From Pelagibacterium sp. 26DY04 (GTDB lineage Bacteria; Pseudomonadota; Alphaproteobacteria; Rhizobiales; Devosiaceae), in assembly GCF_031202305.1 (NCBI RefSeq), contig NZ_CP101731.1:620001-684000 (forward strand): 64,000 bases of DNA, written 5' to 3'. Below, one piece after another: positions 34,906 through 43,522 of the stretch. The stretch's first letter is position 1, and the number at the start of each line of letters is the position of its first letter. The position numbers were made by a program, and so were the translations under genes. Below the pieces are notes generated by a model, which was given only the letters and a program-made list of their open reading frames with translations, ran no database searches and was not told the origin of the DNA.

Positions 34906-35703
34906 TCACCCGCCGAGCAGCCATTCATGATCCGGCTGGTTATGAAATCGCCACACCCGGTGCGGCCCGGCCATGACGTTGAGATAATAAAGATCATACC
35001 CATGGATCGCCGCGCAGGGGTGATATCCCTTGGGCACCAGCACCGTGACTCCATCCTCGATCAGCATCACCTCGTCGAGCGAGCGGTCATCGGTATAGAC
35101 CCTCTGAAACCCGAACCCCTGCGGCGGGTTCAGCCGATGGTAATAGGTCTCCTCGAGATAGGATTCCTCGGGCAGCGCATCGCGATCGTGCTTGTGCGGC
35201 GGATAGGACGATGTGTGCCCGCCCGGCGTGATCACCTCCACCACCAGCAGGCTGTCCGCCACCCCGTCCGTCTCGGGCAGGATATTGGTGACATAGCGCG
35301 TATTGGTGCCTTTCCCCCGCACCTCCTGGCTCATCGCGTCGGGGCCGATCACCTTCACCTCCCGCCCGGTGAGGGCAGGGGCCGAACACACCGCAAACTC
35401 CAGTTCGCTCGCCGCCGTCACCGACCACTCGCTGTTCCCCGGCACATAGACCGCCGCCGGTTTGCCGTCGAACGGGCTCATCCGCCCGCCCATCTCCCCT
35501 AAGCGTTCGCCCCCGGCACTCACCGCCCCCGTGCCGGCCACAAACACCAGACAAACCTCCCGCTCCCCGGTCGTCTCGGCCACGGTTTCGCCCGGAGCGA
35601 GCCTGTGCAGGGCGAACCCCACATACGCCCACCCGGCGCTCGCGGGCGTGACATCGATCACCTTGCCGCGGGTGCGGGTAGGCTTGATGAGCAGGTCTGA
35701 CAT
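34906..35703 (-). CDS. iolB: IolB, 5-deoxy-glucuronate isomerase
   Basis: This 265-residue bicupin has the metal-binding histidines in SSYPPHKHDRD and EETYYHR and the late PKGYHPCAA motif. It converts 5-deoxy-glucuronate to 5-dehydro-2-deoxygluconate, the step between IolD and IolC in myo-inositol breakdown. It is the last recognised gene of the minus-strand iol series and is separated from iolE by a repeat pair. Confidence 0.92.
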   Translation of the reverse strand: MSDLLIKPTRTRGKVIDVTPASAGWAYVGFALHRLAPGETVAETTGEREVCLVFVAGTGAVSAGGERLGEMGGRMSPFDGKPAAVYVPGNSEWSVTAASELEFAVCSAPALTGREVKVIGPDAMSQEVRGKGTNTRYVTNILPETDGVADSLLVVEVITPGGHTSSYPPHKHDRDALPEESYLEETYYHRLNPPQGFGFQRVYTDDRSLDEVMLIEDGVTVLVPKGYHPCAAIHGYDLYYLNVMAGPHRVWRFHNQPDHEWLLGG

Positions 35704-35740
35704 GGTCCTCTCCTTCTTGTCTCAGCCCCAGTCCCAAGAG

Positions 35741-36003
35741 CCTCCCTCTCCCCTCGAGGGGGAGGGCCGGGGGTGAGGGGTGCGCAAAGCTTCGGCAAAC
35801 GCGAGCGCCAGTGGTTTCGCCACCTCAGCGCCCCCCTCATCCGACCGCTTCGCGGCCACCTTCTCCCACCAGGGGAGAAGGGGCGGTCGCGGCAGCGCTT
35901 CGGCAACAACCGGTCTTCGTGTCTGCCCCAGCTACCCTTCTCCCCTGGTGGGAGAAGGTGGCCGGAGCGAAGCGGAGGTCGGATGAGGGGGGTGCTGAGC
36001 TTG
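35741..36003. repeat. Composite inverted repeat in the iolE-iolB spacer
   Basis: An inverted copy (35831-35881, CCGACCGCTTCGCGGCC inside) and a direct copy (35935-35992) face each other across about 53 bases. Half of the linker (CGGCAACAACCGGTCTTCGTG) resembles the linkers at 37487 and 38020. A further half-copy lies at 35741-35778. The 330-bp spacer holds no gene. Confidence 0.8.
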
Positions 36004-36033
36004 CTACGAACTCACCAGTCGCGGATCAAACCC

Positions 36034-36927
36034 TCACCCCTCCACCACAAACCCCGCATCCTCCACCACCCCTCGCAAATGCCCATACCCCATCTTCGCA
36101 TAAGTCAGCGGATGCGCCTTGTCCGGGTCCTGCTCGGCCTCCACAACGACCCACCCCTCGTACCCCTCAAGCGCCGCAAACACCGCGGCAAAATCCACGA
36201 TCCCATCCCCCGGCACAGTATAAACCCCCGCCAGCACGGAGCGCAGAAAGCTCCAATCCTCCGAGTTCGCCCGCAGCATCACGTCCCCGCGCACATCCTT
36301 GGTGTGCACATGCGCGATGCGTGAGAAATGGTTCCGCGCCACCCGCGCCGGATCGCCCCCGCCCCAGGTGACGTGTCCGGTATCGAGCAGCAGATGCACC
36401 GCATCCCCGGTCGATGCCATCAGCCGATCGATCTCCGCCTCGGTCTGCACGATCGTTCCCATATGGTGGTGATAAACCAGCTTGAGCCCGAATTCCTGCC
36501 TGAGCCTCTGTGCAAACGCCGTCAGCCGCATCCCGAACCGTCCCCAGATCTCATGGGGCAGCACCGGCCTTGCCGAAAGTGGCGTCTCCATCTGCCCGTG
36601 TATGGCGTTGGAGGTTTCGCACGCGATCATCACCGTGCAGCCCATGTCCCGGAGCAGTTCCGCATGCCCCCGCGCCGCCGCGAGTTCTTCATCGACGTCG
36701 CGCAGCAGCAATTGGGTCGAATACCACCCCGAAACCAGCTCATGCCCATGCGCCGTGAGGATCGGCCGCAAAGCCTCGGCCCGCCGCGGAAACTTGTTCC
36801 CCAGCTCCATCCCGGAAAACCCCGCCTCCCTGGCCTCCGCCAGACAAACCTCCAGCGGCGTCTCCCCGCCGATCTCGATCATATCGTCATTGGACCACCC
36901 GATAGGGTTCGCACCGATCCGGATCAT
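36034..36927 (-). CDS. iolE: IolE, inosose dehydratase
   Basis: This 297-residue AP-endonuclease-2-like TIM barrel has the start IGANPIGWSNDDMIEIGGETP, and metal residues in YHHHMGTIVQTEAEIDRLM, LLLDTGHVTWGG, HVHTKDVR and VVVEAEQDP. It dehydrates 2-keto-myo-inositol to the trione substrate of IolD, using cobalt or manganese in known enzymes. It lies between iolD and iolB, with repeats on both sides. Confidence 0.92.
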   Translation of the reverse strand: MIRIGANPIGWSNDDMIEIGGETPLEVCLAEAREAGFSGMELGNKFPRRAEALRPILTAHGHELVSGWYSTQLLLRDVDEELAAARGHAELLRDMGCTVMIACETSNAIHGQMETPLSARPVLPHEIWGRFGMRLTAFAQRLRQEFGLKLVYHHHMGTIVQTEAEIDRLMASTGDAVHLLLDTGHVTWGGGDPARVARNHFSRIAHVHTKDVRGDVMLRANSEDWSFLRSVLAGVYTVPGDGIVDFAAVFAALEGYEGWVVVEAEQDPDKAHPLTYAKMGYGHLRGVVEDAGFVVEG

Positions 36928-36989
36928 GTTTCCTCGTCTTCTTTCATTTGCTTACCGTGTCGGTAGCGGGAATCCCAGCGGCCGATAAG

Positions 36990-38330
36990 CCCCGATCTTC
37001 TTCTCCCCTGGTGGGAGACTTCGAACCGTCCTTTGGCCAATCGTGCCGGTGGCGCGATTGGAGGTGAGAAGGCCATGAGAGCGGAGCCTGCCCCTCCGAA
37101 GGCGGGGGCTCGAATGGTTGCCCCGAAGGGGCGGATGAGGGGCCGCTGAGCTTCCACGTCCACTCTAGCCGGCGGATCAAGCGCCGTCCCCTCATCCGAC
37201 CCGGCTTCGCCGGCCCACCTTCTCCCCAAAGGGGCGAAGGATAACCCGGTGCAGAGCTTCGGCAAGAACTGTGGCGCCTGCCAAGAGAGCCCCCTTCTCC
37301 CCTGGTGGGACTGGGAGGCGGTGGCGTAGCCACCAATCGCTCCAGTGGAGCGATTGGAGCCGAACCAGGGACGGGGATGAGAGGGGCGCTGAGTTTGCCT
37401 GCCCAACGTGGTTCGAATGGAACCTCAGTGCCCCCCTCATCCGACCGCTTCGCGGCCACCTTCTCCCACCAGGGGAGAAGGGATGCCCGTTGCAGCGTTT
37501 ACGGCAATAATCGACTTTCATGTTTGCCCCACTACCCTTCTCCCCCGGTGGGAGAAGGTGGGCTTTCGCTGAAAGCGAAAGGTCGGATGAGGGGGGCGCC
37601 GAGCTTCGGCATGCCCGATCACCCGCCAACCCAAATCTCTTGTCATTGCCGGCCTTGAGCCGGGATCCAGTAACCGGCAGCGGCCGAAGATTCGGTTGAC
37701 GCTCGCGGCCGGAAGACTGACCCGTAGATCCGCTAGATTTCCCCGCATCCCGACAGAAGTACCACCTCCGGGCACGGTTTCCGATTTTCGGAGTCGACCA
37801 GGAACAGGAGCTGTCGAAGGAAAATCAAGATGAACCGCTATATTTTCCTTCTCGAATTGGCGCCTCCCCATACCTGTCCTCCTCACCACCGTCATCCCGG
37901 TCTTGAGCCAGGATCCAGTAATCGGCAGCGCCGAAGAGTTCCTACGGACCCACCTCACCCCCTCCGCCCCCTCATCCGACCGCTTCGCGGCCACCTTCTC
38001 CCACCAGGGGAGAAGGGATGCCCGATGCCGCGTTTACGGCAATAACCGACTTTCATGTTTGCCCCGTTACCCTTCTCCCCTTGAGAGAGAAGGTGGATCG
38101 CCCGTAGGGCGAGACGGATGAGGGTGCTCTGAGCTTGACCCGTCCAACGTGGTTCGAATGGAACCTCAGCGCACCCCTCATCCGACCTCCGCTTCGCTCC
38201 GGCCACCTTCTCCCTCAAGGGGAGAAGGAGATCGCGTGGCAGCACTTCGGCAAGAACACAAACGCCTGCCAAGAGAGCCCCCTTCTCCCCTTGAGGGAGA
38301 AGGGTCGGGGATGAGGGGTGCGCGTCGGCT
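36990..38330. repeat. 1.3-kb repeat field in the iolD-iolE spacer
   Basis: No gene lies between 36928 and 38366. Inverted/direct pairs occur at 37431-37481 with 37534-37594, 37967-38016 with 38070-38123, and 38173-38228 with 38280-38319; looser copies sit at 36995-37135, 37190-37240 and 37288-37385. The flank CAACGTGGTTCGAATGGAAC is shared at 37404 and 38142, showing segmental duplication. A second family (TTGAGCC[G/A]GGATCCAGTAA) appears at 37654 and 37904, and a CCAATCG-arm hairpin at 37037-37061 and 37333-37357. Confidence 0.85.
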
Positions 38331-38366
38331 TCGCCGATGCGTCGGCCGCAAGGCCGAAATCGCGTC

Positions 38367-40211
38367 TCAACCAAGCGTCCGCCCCTTCACCCTCTCCTCA
38401 TACTTACCCCTTTTCTCCCGCACCTCTTCCCGCGCGCTCACCTCGGGCACCGCGACGTCCCACCAATGCCCGCCCGCTTCGGTGGTCACCAACGGATCGG
38501 TGTCGATCACGACGACACTCACCCCCTCCCGCCCGCGCGCCGCCCCCAGCGCCGCTTCAAGCTCGGCAATCCCCGAAACCTTCTCCGCATGCGCCCCCAT
38601 GGCCCGCGCGTGCCCCGCGAAATCGATCTCCGGCATCCGCTCGCGCCGCACATCCTCGAACAGGTTGTTGAAGTTCGCCCCGCCCGTCGCCATCTGCAGC
38701 CGGTTGATGCACCCGAACCCGCGATTGTCGAGCACCACCACGGTGAGCTTTAGCCCCATCATCACGGCGGTCGAGAGCTCGGAATTGAGCATCATATAGC
38801 TCCCATCCCCCACCATCACGACCACCTCGTCCCCCGGCCGCGCCATGGCGACGCCCAAGCCCCCGGCGATCTCATAGCCCATGCACGAATAGCCATATTC
38901 CAGGTGATAGTTCCCCGGCGCCTCGGCCTGCCACAGCTTGTGCAACTCCCCCGGCAGCCCGCCCGCCGCGCACACGACGACGGCGTCCCCAACGCTCCGC
39001 TGCACCGCCCCGATAACCTGCGCATCCGAGGGCAGGGGAGCGTTGCTCGCCGCCGTCACGGCATTTGCCGCTTCCAGCCACTCGCGCTTGCCCGCTTCCG
39101 CCGCCTCGCGCCAGCGCTCCGGTGCCCGCCAGTCTCCCAGCCCGGCATCGAGCGCCTCCAGCCCGGCCCGTGCATCGGTCACCAGCGGCATCGCCCCATG
39201 CTTTGCCGCATCCATCGCCGCCACGTTGAGGCCGATAAATTGCACATCGGGATTCTTGAACAGCGCCCAGGACCCTGTCGTAAAATCCTGCAACCGCGTC
39301 CCCACCGCGATCACCAGATCGGCCTCATCGGCCAGCCGGTTCGCCGCGCTGGTCCCGGTCACCCCGACAGACCCCATGTTCATCTTGTGAGAATGGGGCA
39401 GGGCCGATTTCCCCGCCTGCGTCTCCACCACCGGCACGCCATGCTTTTCGGCAAACCGCGCCAGCACCTCGCTCGCGCCCGAATAGAGCACCCCGCCGCC
39501 CGCGATCAGTACCGGCTTTTGCGCCCCCTGGATCGCCTCTATCGCCCGTGCCAGTTCCCCCTCATCGGGCCGCACCCGCCGCTGCCGCCACACGGTCTCG
39601 TCAAAAAACGACGCCGGATAATCATAGGCTTCCGCCTGCGTATCCTGGCACAACGCCAGCGTCACCGGCCCGCATTCGGCCGGATCGGTCAAAACCGCCA
39701 TCGCCCGTCGCAGCGCCGGCATGATCTGCTCGGGCCGCGTGATCCGGTCGAAATACCGCGACACGGGTTTAAAGCAGTCATTGGCCGAAACCGTCCCGTC
39801 GCCAAAATCTTCCACCTGCTGGAGCACCGGATCGGGCGCCCGGTTGGCGAACACATCTCCGGGCAGAAACAGCACCGGCAGCCGGTTGACATGGGCCAGC
39901 GCGGCGGCGGTCACCATATTGGTTGCGCCCGGCCCGATCGAAGACGTACACGCCATCATCCGCCGCCGGAAACTGGCCTTGGCGAACGCGATCGCTGCAT
40001 GCGCCATCCCTTGCTCATTATGGGCCCGAAACGTCGGCAGCCTGTCCCGCACCCCATAAAGCGCCTCGCCCATCCCCGCGACATTCCCATGCCCGAAGAT
40101 CGCCCACACCCCCGCAAACAGCGGCAGTCGTTGCCCCTCGATCTCGGTCATCTGCGCCGCCAAAAACTGCGCCACCGCCTGCGCCATGGTCAGCCTGATC
40201 GTCCCGGTCAT
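38367..40211 (-). CDS. iolD: IolD, 3D-(3,5/4)-trihydroxycyclohexane-1,2-dione hydrolase
   Basis: This 614-residue thiamine-diphosphate enzyme has the PYR domain with GHGNVAGMGEALYG and the catalytic glutamate in FRAHNEQGMAHAAIAFAK, and the ThDP motif VMVGDGSYMMLNSELSTAVMMG (quoted in part from GDGSYMM) near residues 480-500. It opens the ring of the trione to 5-deoxy-glucuronate. Its ATG overlaps the stop of a small frame that runs back to iolC (ATGA), which suggests coupling. Confidence 0.92.
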   Translation of the reverse strand: MTGTIRLTMAQAVAQFLAAQMTEIEGQRLPLFAGVWAIFGHGNVAGMGEALYGVRDRLPTFRAHNEQGMAHAAIAFAKASFRRRMMACTSSIGPGATNMVTAAALAHVNRLPVLFLPGDVFANRAPDPVLQQVEDFGDGTVSANDCFKPVSRYFDRITRPEQIMPALRRAMAVLTDPAECGPVTLALCQDTQAEAYDYPASFFDETVWRQRRVRPDEGELARAIEAIQGAQKPVLIAGGGVLYSGASEVLARFAEKHGVPVVETQAGKSALPHSHKMNMGSVGVTGTSAANRLADEADLVIAVGTRLQDFTTGSWALFKNPDVQFIGLNVAAMDAAKHGAMPLVTDARAGLEALDAGLGDWRAPERWREAAEAGKREWLEAANAVTAASNAPLPSDAQVIGAVQRSVGDAVVVCAAGGLPGELHKLWQAEAPGNYHLEYGYSCMGYEIAGGLGVAMARPGDEVVVMVGDGSYMMLNSELSTAVMMGLKLTVVVLDNRGFGCINRLQMATGGANFNNLFEDVRRERMPEIDFAGHARAMGAHAEKVSGIAELEAALGAARGREGVSVVVIDTDPLVTTEAGGHWWDVAVPEVSAREEVREKRGKYEERVKGRTLG

Positions 40212-40366
40212 GGATGGCTCTCCGCCGTCTTGGTGAGCTCAGAGGCCTCCACGAACTCAGATACCCTTCTCCCCTGGTGGGAGAAGGTGTCCCGAAGGGG
40301 CGGATGAGGGGTGCGCATCGACATCGTCGATGCGGCGGCGAAAGCCGCATAATCCAGCACGCTCAT
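40208..40366 (-). CDS. 52-codon ORF bridging iolC and iolD through a repeat
   Basis: This frame starts at an ATG overlapping the iolC stop (TGATG, 40368-40364) and ends in a TGA overlapping the iolD start (ATGA). It begins MSVLDYAAFAAAST and then reads the palindromic repeat (TPHPPLRDTFSHQGRR). It is probably not a conserved protein. More likely it is a translated spacer that lets ribosomes pass from iolC to iolD. Reported because both overlaps are exact. Confidence 0.35.
   Translation of the reverse strand: MSVLDYAAFAAASTMSMRTPHPPLRDTFSHQGRRVSEFVEASELTKTAESHP
40260..40325. repeat. Single palindromic repeat in the iolC-iolD spacer
   Basis: One direct copy has hairpin 1 CCTTCTCCC-CTGGT-GGGAGAAGG and hairpin 2 TCCC-GAA-GGGG, ending GGATGAGGGGTGCGC. 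A separate GATGCGGCGG/CCGCCGCATC-type complementarity follows near 40327. Confidence 0.8.
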
Positions 40367-42273
40367 CACCTTTCCCCCCACGCGCTCACCAGCCCGGCAA
40401 ACCGGCCCGCCATCTCCGTCACCGCCTCCTCGTCTCCCATCTCCCCAGCCAACCATTTTTCCGCCGCCCCGGCAAAAATCGTCCGCCCCACGGCGAACCC
40501 CTTGACCGTCCGCGACCCCGCCGTCGCCGCAAACGCCGCTTCCAGCTCCTCGGTCGGCGCATCCAGCCCCAGCAGCACCACTCCCCGGCAATAGGGATCA
40601 TGCCTTTCGATCACCTCGTCGATCCGCTGCCATGCCCGTGCCCCCGCCTGCGGCTCGAGCTTCCACAAATCGGGCTTGATCCCCACCGCGTACAGCGCCT
40701 CGAGCACCTCCGGCACCGTTTCGTCGCCCACCGCCCCGCTCTTGCCCGCGATGATCTCGATCAGCAATTCCCGCCCCAGCCGCCGCGCCGCGTCATGGAG
40801 CGCCTTGAGCTTCGCCCTCTGCGCCCCGCGCAGTTCCTCCGGATCGTCGGGGTGGAAAAAGCACAGGCACTTGATGCAATGATCCACCGGCCATTCGATC
40901 AGCCGCGATCCCACGTCCTCGGAAAATTCGAACTTGAGCGGCCGCGATCCAGGCAGTTCCACCGGCCTTCCGATCCAGAAATTGGCGTGCCTGCTCGCCG
41001 CGAACAGCGCCTCGCGCCCGTACTTGTCGTCGATCAGCATCCCGAAGCCGTCGCGCCCATCCGCCACCCGCGCCGCCGCCTCCACGGCCAAAAGCTTGAA
41101 GGCGGAAATCCGCTCCCGGTCCGCCCCCACGTTGTCGGCCAGCTCCTCGAGCTGCGTCCGATGATCGATGGCCAACGCCATCAGCTCCGGATAGTCCCGC
41201 CGCCGCCCCGTCGTCGCCCAGTGGATATGGTTGAGCGCTTGATCCTTGCGCAGCGCCTTTTCTTGGCTCCCATGCGCGAGAAAATATTGCAGCTCGGAAA
41301 AGCTCGGGATTTCCGGCGAACACAACAGCCGCGACACCGCGAACGCCCCACAGGCATTGGCCCATGTCGCGCAGGTCTCCAGCGCCTCCCCCCTGAGCCA
41401 CCCGCGCAAGAACCCGCTCAGAAACGCGTCCCCCGCGCCCAGCGTGTTGTACACCTCGATGGGAAACCCCTGTCCCACGATCCCGTCCTCGATCCGCTCG
41501 GGAATATCGCCGTCGAACACCACGCACCCCATGGGGCCGCGCTTGAGGACGATCACGGCGGAGGACAGTGACCGGATCGCCCTCAGCGCGGCATCGAGAT
41601 CGGTTTCCCCCGAACCGATCAGGATTTCCTCTTCCGTCCCCACGATGAGATCGCAGTGCGGCAGCACGTCCCGCATGCGCGAGGAAACGACGTTGGAGGG
41701 CACATAGCGCTCGTCCCCCGCCCCATGCCCCGCCAACCCCCAAAGGTTGGGGCGATAATCGATGTCGAAGATCACCTTGCCCCCATGGCGCCGGGCGAAT
41801 TGCATGGCGATCTTCTGGGCCGCCGCCGTGGAGGGGCGCGAAAAATGCGTCCCCGTCACCAGCACGGCGCTCGCGCGAGCGATGAAATCCTCGGAGATAT
41901 CCCCCTCGGTCAGCGCCATGTCGGCGCAGTCCTCGCGGTAAAAGATCAGCGGAAAGTGCTTGTCGTCCTCGACCGCCAGGATCGCCAGCGCCGTCAGCCG
42001 GTCGCGGTCGGTGATGATCCCCTCGGTCGAAGCGCCCTCGCGCGCCATCTGCTCGGCGATGAATCGCCCGAACGGCTCGTCGCCCACGCGCCCCAGCCAG
42101 GCCGATTTCAGTCCCAGCCGCGCCGCCCCGATCGCCACATTGGCCGGGCACCCGCCCACCGATTTGGCGAAGCTCGAAACGTCCTCGAGCCGGGATCCGA
42201 TCTGCTGGCCGTAAAGGTCGACCGATGCGCGCCCGATGGTGATCACATCGAGCCGGTCCTCCAACCTGTCCAT
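40366..42273 (-). CDS. iolC: IolC fused to DUF2090: 5-dehydro-2-deoxygluconokinase/aldolase-like
   Basis: This 635-residue fusion has an N-terminal PfkB kinase (about 1-325: VGGCPANVAIGAARLGLKSAW, and the ATP/base motif NTLGAGDAFLSGFLRG) and a C-terminal DUF2090 TIM barrel (about 330-635) related to class I aldolases. The kinase phosphorylates 5-dehydro-2-deoxygluconate; the second half may cleave 2-deoxy-5-keto-gluconate-6-phosphate (the IolJ step). This fusion is common in alphaproteobacteria. It leads the minus-strand iol operon and is divergent from iolG. Confidence 0.9.
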   Translation of the reverse strand: MDRLEDRLDVITIGRASVDLYGQQIGSRLEDVSSFAKSVGGCPANVAIGAARLGLKSAWLGRVGDEPFGRFIAEQMAREGASTEGIITDRDRLTALAILAVEDDKHFPLIFYREDCADMALTEGDISEDFIARASAVLVTGTHFSRPSTAAAQKIAMQFARRHGGKVIFDIDYRPNLWGLAGHGAGDERYVPSNVVSSRMRDVLPHCDLIVGTEEEILIGSGETDLDAALRAIRSLSSAVIVLKRGPMGCVVFDGDIPERIEDGIVGQGFPIEVYNTLGAGDAFLSGFLRGWLRGEALETCATWANACGAFAVSRLLCSPEIPSFSELQYFLAHGSQEKALRKDQALNHIHWATTGRRRDYPELMALAIDHRTQLEELADNVGADRERISAFKLLAVEAAARVADGRDGFGMLIDDKYGREALFAASRHANFWIGRPVELPGSRPLKFEFSEDVGSRLIEWPVDHCIKCLCFFHPDDPEELRGAQRAKLKALHDAARRLGRELLIEIIAGKSGAVGDETVPEVLEALYAVGIKPDLWKLEPQAGARAWQRIDEVIERHDPYCRGVVLLGLDAPTEELEAAFAATAGSRTVKGFAVGRTIFAGAAEKWLAGEMGDEEAVTEMAGRFAGLVSAWGER

Positions 42274-42302
42274 GCTGGCGGCGGCCTCCGTTCCGCTGAT
42301 CT

Positions 42303-42351
42303 GAATTGAAACATCAATTCTGAAAACGTGTCAATTCAGAATGTTTGTTCC
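42303..42351. promoter_or_regulatory. Candidate IolR operators in the iolC-iolG divergent region
   Basis: AGAATGTTTGTTCC (42338-42351) is, on the other strand, GGAA-CAAACA-TTCT, one base from the GGAA-N6-TTCC pattern reported for rhizobial IolR, and shares AAATGGAAYAAACATTCY with the site at 47834. A second symmetric site, GAATTG-AAACAT-CAATTC (42303-42320), lies 33 bp away, three helical turns. The pair would let one dimer set control both genes. Confidence 0.65.
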
Positions 42352-42434
42352 ATTTTGCTGTTGCTTTCTCGGCCCTGATTGGGAAAACATGGGCCCATGA
42401 AACGCCGGTTCGTCAACGTTAGCGGGCCTGTGCA

Positions 42435-42480
42435 TTCAACACAGCAAATTCGACCGTTCAACACAGGGGGTGTTGAACGG
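42435..42480 (+). promoter_or_regulatory. Three-copy TTCAACAC element and hairpin in the iolG leader
   Basis: TTCAACACAG occurs at 42435-42444 and 42457-42466, 22 bp apart. The second copy forms one arm of a perfect 11-bp hairpin, CCGTTCAACAC (42454-42464) with GTGTTGAACGG (42470-42480), loop AGGGG. The hairpin ends 5 bases before the GGGGAGGG ribosome site of iolG. It may be an operator or an RNA-level control. Confidence 0.55.
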
Positions 42481-42495
42481 TTCTGGGGAGGGAAA

Positions 42496-43488
42496 ATGGT
42501 CCGTTTCGGAATTTTGGGTGCCGGCCGCATCGGCAATGTCCACGCCCGCTCGATCGCCCGCTCGGGCCGCGCCAGCGTCGCTTATATTGCCGACGCAATG
42601 CCCCAGGCCGCCGAAGCGCTGGCCTCCGCCGTGGGCGCGAAAACCAAGCCGGTCCAGGAGGTTGTCGCCTCTCCCGATGTGGATGCCATCCTCATCGCCA
42701 CTCCCACCGATACCCATGCGGACCTGATCGAACAGGCCGCCCGCGCCGGCAAGGCGATCCTGTGCGAAAAGCCGGTCTCGCTTTCGGTCCCGCGCATCGA
42801 AGCCTGCCTGCAAGTGGCTGAAAAAACAGGCGTTCCCCTGATGATCGGCTTCCACCGCCGCTATGATCCCAACTTCGCCGCGCTGGAAAAACGCCTGCGT
42901 TCGGGCGAAATCGGCGATCCCGAAATCATCACCATCACCTGCCGCGACCCCGCCGCACCCCCGGTCTCCTATATCGAGCGTTCCGGCGGGCTTTACCGCG
43001 ATATGATGATCCATGATTTCGACATGGCCCGCTTCCTTCTAGGCGACGAAGAACCCGTTACGGTTCATGCACTTGGGGGTGTTTTGACCGACCCCGAAAT
43101 CGGCCGGGCAGGAGATATCGACACCGCCAGCGTCCAGATGCAGACCGCCTCGGGCAAGATCGTGGTCATCACCAATTCCCGCCGCGCCACCTACGGCCAC
43201 GATCAGCGCATCGAAGTCCATGGTTCCAAAGGCCTTTTGCGCGCCGCCAACATTCACGACACCACCGTCGAACTGGCCAATGAGAAGGGCTGGACCGAAG
43301 ACAAGATCCCCTTCTCCTTCGTCGAGCGCTACCAGCTCGCCTACACCGCCGAAATCGAAAAGTTTCTCGATTTCCTCGATCGCGGCGAGTCCCCCCGCGC
43401 CTCCGGCCATGACGGTCTCATGGCCCAGAAACTCGCCGAAGCCGCCAGCGAAAGCCTGAAATCGGGTCAGGTCGTGCGGCTGGGTTAA
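42496..43488 (+). CDS. iolG: IolG, myo-inositol 2-dehydrogenase
   Basis: This 330-residue Gfo/Idh/MocA dehydrogenase has the Rossmann start VRFGILGAGRIGNVHARSIA, the cofactor motif ILCEKPVSLSV with the active-site lysine, and the substrate segment GFHRRYDPNFAAL and YRDMMIHDFDMARFLLG, including the catalytic Asp/His pair. ATG 42496 is preceded by GGGGAGGG; an upstream frame to 42379 was rejected. It oxidises myo-inositol to 2-keto-myo-inositol, the first step before IolE. Confidence 0.9.
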   Translation: MVRFGILGAGRIGNVHARSIARSGRASVAYIADAMPQAAEALASAVGAKTKPVQEVVASPDVDAILIATPTDTHADLIEQAARAGKAILCEKPVSLSVPRIEACLQVAEKTGVPLMIGFHRRYDPNFAALEKRLRSGEIGDPEIITITCRDPAAPPVSYIERSGGLYRDMMIHDFDMARFLLGDEEPVTVHALGGVLTDPEIGRAGDIDTASVQMQTASGKIVVITNSRRATYGHDQRIEVHGSKGLLRAANIHDTTVELANEKGWTEDKIPFSFVERYQLAYTAEIEKFLDFLDRGESPRASGHDGLMAQKLAEAASESLKSGQVVRLG

Positions 43489-43522
43489 GCCGATACCCCT
43501 CCGGCACCACCGGCGGCGCCGC

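Noticed and set aside
36990..38330. CRISPR-like array
   Set aside because: Repeats are palindromic, in both orientations, of unequal spacing and without uniform unique spacers; no cas genes are seen.
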